DNA of 64,000 nt from assembly GCA_018242425.1 (NCBI GenBank), contig JAFEBX010000009.1:62001-126000 (forward strand), in the 5' to 3' direction. This DNA is from Pseudomonadota bacterium. Its GTDB lineage: Bacteria; Pseudomonadota; Gammaproteobacteria; Xanthomonadales; Xanthomonadaceae. The translations under genes and the position numbers were made by a program. The notes below the pieces were generated by a model. The model did no database searches. It saw only the letters and a program-made list of their open reading frames with translations, and was not told the origin of the DNA. Below, in pieces: positions 35,561 through 43,972 of the stretch; position 1 is the stretch's first letter, and every line of letters starts with the position of its first letter.

Positions 35561-37471
35561 TTACAACGAATCGAAACCGCAGTAGCAATGCGCCATCGCC
35601 TGCACCGGCGAACGCGCGCGGATGAATTGTTCGCGCAGATCCTGCAATTGATGTTCGACGCGGGCATCGGCGCCACCTTCGGCCAGTCCGCGCAGCCAGC
35701 TCGAGCGCGCCAGCATGCTTGCGGCGATGCGCGATTCGACATTGCCGGACAGCAGGGTATCGAGGGTGCCGGTGCGGCGTTCGATATAGCGCACGCGCAC
35801 ATGATCCTTGGAGATCTTGGCCTTGTCAGCGGCGAAATTGATCGCAGCCTGCAGGCCGCCAAACTCGTCGACCAGGCCGCGCTCCTTCGCCTGTGCGCCA
35901 CTCCACACGCGACCGCGCGCGATCGAATCGATCTGTTCGACGCTCTGCTTGCGCGCCTGCGCGACCTTGCCGGTGAAGTCTCGATATCCCTTCTCGATCA
36001 CCGACTGCAGGATGGTGGCGACACCGGGGTCCAGCGGCCGGGTGATGTCCATCGCGCCGGCCAGCGGCGCGGTGGCGACACCATCGGTATGCACGCCGAT
36101 CTTGCCCAGCGCGCGCGACGCATTTGGGATCAGGCCGAAGATGCCGATCGATCCGGTGATCGTCGATGGATCGGCATAAATGCGATCGGCGTTCATGCTG
36201 ATCCAGTAACCACCCGACGCGGCGACATCGCCCATCGACACGACTACCGGCTTGCCGGCGTCCTTGAGCGCCTGCACTTCACGACGGATCTGTTCGGAAG
36301 CGAAGACTTCGCCGCCGGGCGAATCCACCCGCAGCACCACCGCCTTCACCATGTCGTCGAGGCGCGCTGCGCGCAGCAATTCCGAGGTCGAATCGCCGCC
36401 GACGCGACCACCGCCCTGCTTGCCCGGCACGATTTCGCCTTCGGCCACCACGATCGCAACCTGCTGGTTGGCATCGCCGCTGGGCAATTGGGTGCGCAGG
36501 TTGCGCAGGTACTGGTCGTAATCGATCTGGCGGAATCCGCCATCGGCATCCTTGTCGGCGACCCCGGCCTTCGCCAGCATGTCTTCAACCTGGGCGCGCG
36601 TCTTCAGGCCATCGACCAGTTTCTGGTCGAGTGCGTACTTGGCGAGGTCGCCCTGCGCATTGGCGACGCCCTGCGCGATGCCGTCGACGCCGGCCTTGAC
36701 CACGTCCGGCGCCAGCTTGCGCGCACTGGCGATGTCGCCGATGTAGCGCTGCCACAGATCGTTCATCCAGAACAGATCGGCTTCCTTCGCTTCCGGCGAT
36801 GCGTTGTCGCGCACGTACGGTTCCGCCGCCGATTTGTATTCGCCGACCTTGAACAGCTTGAAGTCGATGCCGAGCTTGTCCTGCAGGCCTTCGCGCATGT
36901 ATGGGCGATAGCTCGACAGGCCTTCCAGCAACAGGCCGTGGCCGTCGGGATCGAGATAGACCTGGTTGGCCTGCGCGGCGATCAGGTACTGGCCTTGCGT
37001 CATCCCTTCGGAGAACGCGATCACCTGCTTGCCGCTGGCCTTGAGTCGTTGCAGCGCGGCGACGATTTCATGCGTGCTGGCCATGCCCGACGGACTCAGC
37101 TTGTCGACATCGAGGAGGACGCGTTCGATCGAACTGTCCTTCGCCGCGGCATCGATGACCTTGACCAGGTCGCGCAGGCGCACGACCTTGCGACCCGGAT
37201 CCTCTTCGCTGTTCTGCGCGATCAGCTTGGTCAGCGCATCGCGGCCATCCTCTTCCATCACCTTGCCTTCCGGCGCCAACACCAGCGTGGTGCGGTCAAG
37301 CACCGGCGTGATCGCCGCGCGACCGCTCATCGACAGGAAGCCGACGAAGAAGAACAGCAACACGAAGAAGACGATGTTGAGGACGAGGCGCCGGGTGAAG
37401 TTGGCGACGTCCCAGACGCCCTTGAAGAAGCTGAAAATCGGGTTGGAACGGCGCGGTGCGGGCTGGTTCAT
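35561..37471 (-). CDS. sppA: Signal peptide peptidase SppA, 67K type
   Basis: Inner-membrane serine protease that degrades cleaved signal peptides; 636 residues with an N-terminal TM helix ([17 protein letters not shown]). It has two S49 halves. The catalytic Lys is about K213 ([13 protein letters not shown]) and the nucleophile Ser about S419 ([10 protein letters not shown]), a Ser-Lys dyad split between halves as in E. coli SppA. The C-terminal tail ([11 protein letters not shown]) is unusual but short. Confidence 0.96.
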   Translation of the reverse strand: MNQPAPRRSNPIFSFFKGVWDVANFTRRLVLNIVFFVLLFFFVGFLSMSGRAAITPVLDRTTLVLAPEGKVMEEDGRDALTKLIAQNSEEDPGRKVVRLRDLVKVIDAAAKDSSIERVLLDVDKLSPSGMASTHEIVAALQRLKASGKQVIAFSEGMTQGQYLIAAQANQVYLDPDGHGLLLEGLSSYRPYMREGLQDKLGIDFKLFKVGEYKSAAEPYVRDNASPEAKEADLFWMNDLWQRYIGDIASARKLAPDVVKAGVDGIAQGVANAQGDLAKYALDQKLVDGLKTRAQVEDMLAKAGVADKDADGGFRQIDYDQYLRNLRTQLPSGDANQQVAIVVAEGEIVPGKQGGGRVGGDSTSELLRAARLDDMVKAVVLRVDSPGGEVFASEQIRREVQALKDAGKPVVVSMGDVAASGGYWISMNADRIYADPSTITGSIGIFGLIPNASRALGKIGVHTDGVATAPLAGAMDITRPLDPGVATILQSVIEKGYRDFTGKVAQARKQSVEQIDSIARGRVWSGAQAKERGLVDEFGGLQAAINFAADKAKISKDHVRVRYIERRTGTLDTLLSGNVESRIAASMLARSSWLRGLAEGGADARVEHQLQDLREQFIRARSPVQAMAHCYCGFDSL

Positions 37472-37560
37472 CGAAGAAGAATCGCAGGTGGATGCGGACA
37501 GCCTAGCAGTCCTGCGGTCACCTGCATGTGCCGGAAGAAAGCGCCGTCGTTACCGGGAAT

Positions 37561-38904
37561 TCAGGCCAGCCGCCGGCTGCTGAGCCTGGCGCGGCGGCCG
37601 AGCAGGATCGCGGCCACGGTCAGGCCGGCGATCAGGCCCACCCACATGCCCTGCGGGCCATAACCAAGCCCGAGCCCGAGTCCCGCGCCCACCGGCATGC
37701 CGACGCCCCAGTAGGCGAACGCGGCGAGCAGCATCGGCACGCGGGTGTCCTGCATGCCGCGCAGGGCGCCCGCCGAAATCACCTGCACGCCATCTGGATA
37801 CTGGAACGCCACCGCGAACAGGATCAACTGCGCCGCCAGCGCGGCGACTACCGCGTCCTGGGTGTAGGCACCGACGATCAAGTGGCGTCCGAACACCATG
37901 ACCAGCGCGGTCAGGGTCTGGGTGATCAGCAGCAATGCGTAGCTCGCGCGCAGGGCACGTCGCAAGGCCATGCCGTCCTCGCGACCGCGGGCGTGGCCGA
38001 CGCGTACCGTCGTCGCTTCGGCAAGGCCAAGCGGAATCATGAAGCACAGGCTGGCGACGTTGATGGCGATCTGGTGCGCGGCCGCCGGGATCGCACCCAA
38101 GCGCCCGATCAACAGCGAAGTGACGATGAAGAGGCTGCCCTCCATCGCCACGGTGACGCCGATCGGCAGGCCTGTCGCGAGCAGGCGTCGCAACTCGGTC
38201 CAGTTCGGCGCTTCCAGGTGCGCGAACAAGGCAAAGCGGGTGAAGCGCGGCGACCGCCACAGGTACAGCGCGAACGCACAGGCCTGCATCCACATCATCA
38301 CTGCGGAGGCAATACCGAGGCCGGCGGCACCACGCGCCTCGAAACCGAAGCGCCCGAAGCACATCGCATAACCGAGCGGCGCCAGCACGGCGAGACCACC
38401 GAAACCGAGCAGCATGGTCGGCAGGGTCCAGTGCAAGCCGTCGCTGAGGTAGCGCATGCACAGGTAGAAGGTGAAGGCCGGGATGCCCCAGCGGATTCCG
38501 AGCAGGAAGGCCTGCGCATGCGGGCGCACATCGATGGCGATCCCCATCGCCGGCAGCAATTTCGCCGCAACCGTCAGGAAGCCGAACATCAACACGCCCA
38601 GTACCAGCGCCAGCCACAACGACTGGCGGAACAACGGGCCGATCTCGTCGTGGCGACCCGCGCCATCGAGTTCGGACACGCGCGGCGGCAACGACATCAG
38701 CGTGCCCATCGGTACCAGCATCGGCAGCCAGAACAGCGCATTGCCGACCGAGACGCCGGCCAGGGTATCGGTGCCGTGGTGTCCGGCGACGGACGAATCG
38801 ACGAACCCGATCAATCCCGACGACAGGTGGCCGAGCGTGAGCGGCGCCGCCAGCAACGCGCTGGTACGCATCTCCTGTGCAAAGGAAACCGGTCTGGATG
38901 CCAC
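37561..38904 (-). CDS. MATE family multidrug efflux transporter (NorM-like)
   Basis: Inner-membrane cation-coupled drug exporter, 447 residues and about 12 TM helices. The N-terminus FAQEMRTSALLAAPLTLGHL with GLIGFVDSSVAGHHG and the mid-protein PAAAHQIAINVASLCFMIPL match NorM-type MATE proteins. The GTG at 38904 is preferred over ATG 38871, whose purine-rich box is too close, because relatives have about a dozen residues before the first helix. Divergent from the DUF3667 gene. Confidence 0.88.
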   Translation of the reverse strand: MASRPVSFAQEMRTSALLAAPLTLGHLSSGLIGFVDSSVAGHHGTDTLAGVSVGNALFWLPMLVPMGTLMSLPPRVSELDGAGRHDEIGPLFRQSLWLALVLGVLMFGFLTVAAKLLPAMGIAIDVRPHAQAFLLGIRWGIPAFTFYLCMRYLSDGLHWTLPTMLLGFGGLAVLAPLGYAMCFGRFGFEARGAAGLGIASAVMMWMQACAFALYLWRSPRFTRFALFAHLEAPNWTELRRLLATGLPIGVTVAMEGSLFIVTSLLIGRLGAIPAAAHQIAINVASLCFMIPLGLAEATTVRVGHARGREDGMALRRALRASYALLLITQTLTALVMVFGRHLIVGAYTQDAVVAALAAQLILFAVAFQYPDGVQVISAGALRGMQDTRVPMLLAAFAYWGVGMPVGAGLGLGLGYGPQGMWVGLIAGLTVAAILLGRRARLSSRRLA

Positions 38905-38982
38905 GGGATGACCTGCAACGACAACGGGGTGGCCGCAACACGGTGCGGCCCGGTATCTTAACGCCTCGTACGGAGCGACCCG

Positions 38983-40158
38983 ATGACCAAGCCGCTGGAT
39001 CCGATCGAGCCAATCACCGCGACGATGTCGCACGATGGCCCGCATCCCGACAATTGCGAAAACTGCCTGACCGCGCTGCAGGGGCCGTACTGCCACGCGT
39101 GTGGCCAGCACGGCCACAACCCGCTCAAGAGTTTCAAGCACGCGATCGAGGACGTGTTCGAATCGTTCTGGCACGTCGACGGCCGCATCTTCCGCACCCT
39201 GCGCGACCTGCTGCTGCCCTGGCGCATCATCAACAACTACCTCGGCGGACAGCGCGTGCGCTACATCCCGCCGCTGCGCATCTTCGTCATCCTCAGCCTG
39301 GTGACGTTCTTCGTCGCCCACTTCGCCATCCATTCGGAAACCGGGCCGATCCAGTTCAACGACGCCGATGCCAACAGCATTTCGGCCGCGACCACGGTGG
39401 AAGACGTGCAACGGCTGCGCGACAAGGCACTGGCCGACATCGACAAGGGCGCCACCGAAGACAACAACAACCCGGCCTTCGTCAAGGGCGTCCTGGAAAC
39501 CGCCCGCAAGGCGATCCAGACACAGGCCGATACCCGCATCCGCGCGCTGGAAGACGCCAAGGCCAAGGGGCAGCCGGTACCCCCGCCATCACCCGCGCTG
39601 GTGATGGACACTCCCGATGACCACGACGACGGCGGCGACTGGAACGTGACCACGCAGAAGGTCCACGTCGCGTGGATGCCGGAATTCGTCAACGACGCGC
39701 TCAACAACGCGGTTCAACGCGGGGCCAAGAACGCCAAGCGCTTCGCCAAGGATCGCTCGGAACTGTTCCAGGCGTGGATCGGCTCGATCCCGACCGCGCT
39801 GTTCTTCATGGTGCCGTTCTTCGCACTGCTGCTGCGCGTGTTCTACCTGTTCACGCCGTGGACCTACCTCGAGCACCTGGTGGTCGCGCTCTACAGCCAC
39901 GCCTTCCTGCTGCTGGGCAGCCTGGCGTCCTTCCTGCTGTCGATGTCGCTGCGGGCACTGCTGGGCTCGGGCCCCGTGAACGCGATGATCAGCTTCCTGG
40001 TGATGGCGATGATGGTGATCCTGCTGTGGACGCAGAAGCGCGTGTACCGGCAGGGCTGGATGCTGACCCTCGTCAAGTGGTTCGCTGTCGGCTCCATCTA
40101 CTGGTTCCTGCTCGGCTTCGGCGCGCTGTTCGCGTTGCTGCTGGTCTTCCTCAAGTAG
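38983..40158 (+). CDS. DUF3667 membrane protein
   Basis: 391 residues. N-terminal zinc-ribbon-like CENCLTALQGPYCHACGQHG followed by the DUF3667 signature (SFKHAIEDVFESFWHVDGRI, FRTLRDLLLPW). A TM helix (IFVILSLVTFFVAHFAI) comes next, a long soluble stretch of about 150 residues, and four C-terminal TM helices (about 265-391). Function unknown; a membrane role is clear. 10 nt before the DUF4286 gene. Confidence 0.88.
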   Translation: MTKPLDPIEPITATMSHDGPHPDNCENCLTALQGPYCHACGQHGHNPLKSFKHAIEDVFESFWHVDGRIFRTLRDLLLPWRIINNYLGGQRVRYIPPLRIFVILSLVTFFVAHFAIHSETGPIQFNDADANSISAATTVEDVQRLRDKALADIDKGATEDNNNPAFVKGVLETARKAIQTQADTRIRALEDAKAKGQPVPPPSPALVMDTPDDHDDGGDWNVTTQKVHVAWMPEFVNDALNNAVQRGAKNAKRFAKDRSELFQAWIGSIPTALFFMVPFFALLLRVFYLFTPWTYLEHLVVALYSHAFLLLGSLASFLLSMSLRALLGSGPVNAMISFLVMAMMVILLWTQKRVYRQGWMLTLVKWFAVGSIYWFLLGFGALFALLLVFLK

Positions 40159-40168
40159 GACGGCATTG

Positions 40169-40477
40169 ATGGCCAACGTGGTCTACGAGGTCAATCTCGA
40201 CGCCGATGCCGCGATCGCCGAGGCCTACCTGGCGTGGTTGCGCGACCACGTTGTGGAGATCCTCGGGTTGCCCGGCTTCCTCGATGCGCGGATCTCCGCG
40301 ATCGAGGATCCGCCGCCGGGACGCATTCTCTGGTGCGTGCACTATCGCGTCAGCAGTCGTGCCGCGCTCCAGGATTATTTCGACCACCACGCCGCCGCCA
40401 TGCGCGACGACGGCATCGCGCGCTTCGGCGATCGATTCAGCGCGAGCCGCAGGATCCTCGAGCCGCTGGCGGACTGA
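40169..40477 (+). CDS. DUF4286 family protein
   Basis: 102-residue soluble protein of the DUF4286 family (NVVYEVNLDADAAIAEAYLA, WLRDHVVEIL, HYRVSSRAALQDYFDHHAAA MRDDG), a ferredoxin-like alpha-beta fold of unknown role. The ATG at 40169 follows a TTG one codon earlier. It is close behind the DUF3667 gene, probably one transcript. Confidence 0.88.
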   Translation: MANVVYEVNLDADAAIAEAYLAWLRDHVVEILGLPGFLDARISAIEDPPPGRILWCVHYRVSSRAALQDYFDHHAAAMRDDGIARFGDRFSASRRILEPLAD

Positions 40478-40484
40478 GCGCGGC

Positions 40485-41021
40485 TCAGCGTTCCGACACT
40501 TGCCCCAGCCATGCCGCGCGCGTCGCGGCCGGGACATCGATCAGTTGCTTGCGCAGCGCGTCGCGCCGTTCCGGCGGCGTGCGCCAGGCGATGCGTCCGA
40601 GCATCGCCAATTCATCGGGATTCATTTCGTGGAGGATGCGCAGCAACGGCGCGCGCTCGTCCTCGGGCACGTAGGACAACAACGGCGACAGCTGTGGCCA
40701 CGACGCGCCGATTTGCGGACCGAGCAGCCAGCCGCGTTGTTCTGCGCGATCGAGTTGCGCGAACTCGGCGCGGAACCGCGACTGCTCGTCCACGGGCAAT
40801 GCGGCAAACGCCGTCGCGGCGTCGCGGATGCGCTGGCGTTGCGCTTCATCCAGCTGCAGCCACGCCGACTGGCGTTCGCGCTGGTCGCGCTGGCGGTCGA
40901 TATCGATGCGCTGCTGGCCAGCCGAGATTTCCGCCACCGGTGGCGGCGTGCGCTGGCACCCCGCCGCCATCGCCACCATGAACGTCGCGAGCACGCACAG
41001 GCCGGTGAGTTCACTGCGCAT
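40485..41021 (-). CDS. DUF3106 lipoprotein
   Basis: 178 residues with a lipoprotein signal peptide (CVLATFMVAMAAGC, lipobox Cys near residue 22). A helical DUF3106 domain follows with repeated WLQLDEAQRQRIRDAATAFA and RAEFAQLDRAEQRGWLLGPQ, a spy-like RNA-free helix bundle suggestive of an envelope-stress or chaperone-like role. Overlaps the upstream small gene by 11 nt. Confidence 0.8.
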   Translation of the reverse strand: MRSELTGLCVLATFMVAMAAGCQRTPPPVAEISAGQQRIDIDRQRDQRERQSAWLQLDEAQRQRIRDAATAFAALPVDEQSRFRAEFAQLDRAEQRGWLLGPQIGASWPQLSPLLSYVPEDERAPLLRILHEMNPDELAMLGRIAWRTPPERRDALRKQLIDVPAATRAAWLGQVSER

Positions 41022-41388
41022 CGTTGCCCTCCGGCGATTCGCCGTCGCTCATGGTCTCGGGCAGTTCGGGCAACGAGGCGGCGGCAGGCGTCCCCGCCTC
41101 GTGGCGCTGGGAGTACCACGACAGGAATTCGAGATCGCGCACCGCGGCGGCGTCGCGGTCGTCGGGGACCAGTTCGCCGCGCGCGGACGGCGCCTGGGCG
41201 CTTTCCGGCGGCAATGCCGTCTGCGGCAACACCTTGGTGGTGATGCGCGGACCCTCATCGCCAGCCAGCTGCGTCGGCCAGTCGCCAATCCAGGTCGAGA
41301 GCAGGGCCGCCACGGTCAGCACGGCCACGCCAGCCAGCCAGGACCAGCTGCGTCGGGACAACCAAAACACGCCTGGAGCAGGGGTCAC
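41011..41388 (-). CDS. Small single-TM hypothetical protein
   Basis: 125 residues from a GTG at 41388 (an in-frame ATG at 41484 is possible). One TM helix (WSWLAGVAVLTVAALLSTWI) precedes a periplasmic or cytosolic Pro/Glu-rich tail with DLEFLSWYSQRHEAG. In relatives a protein of this kind stands next to DUF3106 and often near a sigma factor, as an anti-sigma-like component, but no sigma gene is here. Function unknown. Confidence 0.7.
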   Translation of the reverse strand: MTPAPGVFWLSRRSWSWLAGVAVLTVAALLSTWIGDWPTQLAGDEGPRITTKVLPQTALPPESAQAPSARGELVPDDRDAAAVRDLEFLSWYSQRHEAGTPAAASLPELPETMSDGESPEGNDAQ

Positions 41389-41733
41389 GGGATCAGGCGC
41401 TGAGATGCGGCATCGGCAGGATGATAGCGTGCGTCCAACCGTCGTCCTGTACCGCCAGTCATGTCCGGAGGGCTTGCATCGCAACAGGAACTGTGCATCC
41501 CGGGCGAATGTTGTACACAGGGGTCACGCTGTTGTCACGAAACCGGATACTTGGCCGTGATGACTCAGCGATTACGCAGAATTCACTCATAACTAATTGA
41601 ATTATAAAAGAATCGATCCTTGTGGCACTTTTTTCACCATTCACTGGGTTGTGACGAAAAAGGCCCTGTTTCGCACGCGATCGGAATTGACTGCACAGAC
41701 TTATCCACATCCCGTGTGGATAAACTTCCGCCC
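41389..41733. other. Intergenic region upstream of priA
   Basis: This 345-nt gap separates divergent genes. It contains an AT-rich segment (41584-41625, including ATAACTAATTGAATTATAAA) unlike the surrounding GC content, a TTGTACACA sequence (41511-41519) one mismatch from a DnaA box, and the paired DnaA boxes described separately. No ORF with protein features is seen. Confidence 0.6.
41701..41723. promoter_or_regulatory. Two perfect DnaA boxes in a palindrome
   Basis: TTATCCACA (41701-41709), five bases, then TGTGGATAA (41715-41723). Both match the consensus TTATNCACA exactly, head to head, ending 10 nt before the priA ATG. In mRNA they would also form a 9-bp hairpin over the likely ribosome-binding region. 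They may be an operator bound by DnaA, an RNA hairpin, or part of an origin-like element. Confidence 0.75.
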
Positions 41734-43908
41734 ATGCCTGATGCCGTTCGCCGGGTCGCGGTCGCACTGCCCCGGCCCCTGCCCACGCCTTTCGATTACC
41801 GCATGGATTCCGACGCGGCGACCCCGCCGCTGCGCGGTTGCCGGCTGCGCGTGCCCCTGGGCAGCGGCGAAACCATCGGCATCGCCGTCGACGAGGCGCA
41901 GGATCCCCATGGCGACGCTGGCGCGCTGAAGCCGGTGCTGGAGCGGATCGACGCCACGCCCATCCTCCACGGCGAACTGTGGTCGTCGCTGGCGTGGCTG
42001 GCGCGCTACCTGCACGCCCCCATCGGCGAAGTCCTGGCGACGGCCTTGCCGGCGTCGCTGCGCCAGGGCGCGCCGCTGCCGGAAACCCAGGCGCACGGCT
42101 GGCGGCTGAGCGAAGCCGGCCACACCGCGTTGGCAGGCCTGCGCGACGGCGCACCACGGCGCTTCGCCGAACTGCTGGCGACCGGCGTGCACGACGAGGA
42201 CGATCTCGATGCCCGGCATCCGGGCTGGCGCGCCCATGCTCGATCGCTGGCGAAACGCGGACTGGCGGAACGCATCGCGATCGATGCCGTGGTCGCGACC
42301 CCCACGGTGCCGCCACCGGTGTTGAACGACGAACAGCGCGCCGCCGCCGATGCCATCACCGCGGATGAATCCTTCCACGTCGCCTTGCTGGATGGCGTGA
42401 CCGGCAGTGGCAAGACCGAGGTCTATCTCGATGCCATCGCGCGCACGCTGGCGCGCGGCAAGCAGGCGTTGGTGCTGGTGCCGGAGATCGGCCTGACCCC
42501 GCAGATGCTGGAACGTTTTCGCACGCGCCTTGGCGTGCCGATCCATGCATTGCATTCCGGCCTCCCGGAAGGCGAGCGTGCACGGACATGGACGGCGGCG
42601 TTGCGCGGCCAGGCGCGGGTGATCGTCGGTACCCGCTCGGCGGCTTTCGTGCCATTGCCGGAAGCGGGCCTGATCGTCGTCGACGAGGAGCACGACGGCA
42701 GCTACAAGCAGTTCGACGGCATCCGCTACCACGCCAGAGATTTCGCCATCGTCCGCGCCAAGGCGCTCGGCGTGCCGATCGTGCTCGGTAGCGCCACGCC
42801 ATCGCTGGAATCGCTGCACAACGCCCAGGCGGGCCGCTACGCGCACCTGCGCCTGCACAAACGCGCAGGCAGCGCGCGCGCGCCACAGGTCCGCGTGATC
42901 GACGTGCGCAAGCGTCCGCTGCAGGCCGGGCTGGGGCCGGAAGCGGTGGCCGCGATCGAGTCCGCGCTCGCCGCCGGCGGCCAGGTGCTGGTATTCCGCA
43001 ATCGTCGCGGCTATGCGCCGGTGCTGCTCTGCCACGACTGCGGCTGGAGCGCGCAATGCCGCCGCTGCGACTCACCGATGACCGTGCACGGCGCGGGACG
43101 ACGCCTGATCTGCCATCACTGCGGCGCGCAACAATCGGCGCCTCCGGCCTGCCCGCAATGCGCGAGTCTCGCGCTGCAGCCGCAGGGCAACGGCACCGAA
43201 CGCATCGAGGAATTCCTGTCACAGCGTTTCGCCGGCGTCCCGGTGCTGCGCATCGATCGCGGCAGCACCCAGGCGCGCGACGGCCTGCAGAAGCACCTCG
43301 ACACGCTCGGCACGCAACCCGGCATCTTGATCGGCACCCAGATGCTGGCGAAAGGCCACGACCTGCCCAACCTCACCCTGGTGGTGGTGGTCGGCATCGA
43401 TGAAGGACTGTTCTCCGCCGATTTCCGTTCCGGCGAAAAGCTCGCGCAATTGCTGGTGCAGGTTGCCGGTCGTGCCGGTCGCGCCGACAAGGCCGGAACC
43501 GTCCTGCTGCAGACCCATCATCCCGACCATCCGCTGTTGCAGACGCTGGTGGTGCAGGGCTACCACGCGTTCGCCGAAGGCGAACTGGCGGAACGCGAGG
43601 CGGCCGGATTCCCGCCGTTTGCCCATATGGCCTTGCTGCGCGCGGAGGCCAAGCATGGCGATCCGGTGATGCGCTTCCTGCAGGCTGCGAAGGGAAACGC
43701 TGCCGATGTCGCGATCGAGATGCATGGACCGCTGGCGGCACCGATGCCGCGTCGCGCCGGTTACCAGCGCATGCAACTGATCCTGTCGTCGCCGTCGCGC
43801 GCGGCGTTGCAGTCGGTGCTGGATGCCTGGGTGCCATCGCTGTACGCGATGACTGAAGCGCGGCGGGTGCGCTGGTCCCTGGATGTGGATCCGGCCGATT
43901 TGTACTGA
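41734..43908 (+). CDS. priA: Primosomal protein N' (replication restart helicase)
   Basis: Superfamily 2 helicase (724 residues) that reloads the replisome at stalled forks. N-terminal 3'-OH binding domain (VALPRPLPTPFDYRM), Walker A GVTGSGKTEVYL, Walker B DEEH (VVDEEHDGSYKQFDG). A zinc-binding region has eight Cys in C..C pairs (CHDCGWSAQCRRCDS, CHHCG, CPQC). Late motifs are VLGSATPSLES, GTQMLAKGHDLPN and QVAGRAGRADK. No strong SD is visible, so the DnaA-box hairpin could matter for initiation. Confidence 0.96.
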   Translation: MPDAVRRVAVALPRPLPTPFDYRMDSDAATPPLRGCRLRVPLGSGETIGIAVDEAQDPHGDAGALKPVLERIDATPILHGELWSSLAWLARYLHAPIGEVLATALPASLRQGAPLPETQAHGWRLSEAGHTALAGLRDGAPRRFAELLATGVHDEDDLDARHPGWRAHARSLAKRGLAERIAIDAVVATPTVPPPVLNDEQRAAADAITADESFHVALLDGVTGSGKTEVYLDAIARTLARGKQALVLVPEIGLTPQMLERFRTRLGVPIHALHSGLPEGERARTWTAALRGQARVIVGTRSAAFVPLPEAGLIVVDEEHDGSYKQFDGIRYHARDFAIVRAKALGVPIVLGSATPSLESLHNAQAGRYAHLRLHKRAGSARAPQVRVIDVRKRPLQAGLGPEAVAAIESALAAGGQVLVFRNRRGYAPVLLCHDCGWSAQCRRCDSPMTVHGAGRRLICHHCGAQQSAPPACPQCASLALQPQGNGTERIEEFLSQRFAGVPVLRIDRGSTQARDGLQKHLDTLGTQPGILIGTQMLAKGHDLPNLTLVVVVGIDEGLFSADFRSGEKLAQLLVQVAGRAGRADKAGTVLLQTHHPDHPLLQTLVVQGYHAFAEGELAEREAAGFPPFAHMALLRAEAKHGDPVMRFLQAAKGNAADVAIEMHGPLAAPMPRRAGYQRMQLILSSPSRAALQSVLDAWVPSLYAMTEARRVRWSLDVDPADLY

Positions 43909-43916
43909 CCGAAACG

Positions 43917-43945
43917 GGAACAGGCGCATGTTCCGCGCCTGTTCC
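43917..43945. terminator. Terminator-like hairpin between convergent genes
   Basis: GGAACAGGCGC, a 7-nt loop and GCGCCTGTTCC form a perfect 11-bp stem 8 nt after priA and 28 nt after the adhesin stop on the other strand. A T tract is lacking. Confidence 0.6.
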
Positions 43946-43972
43946 GTCAAGCATCATCGTTCGACCGGGTGC

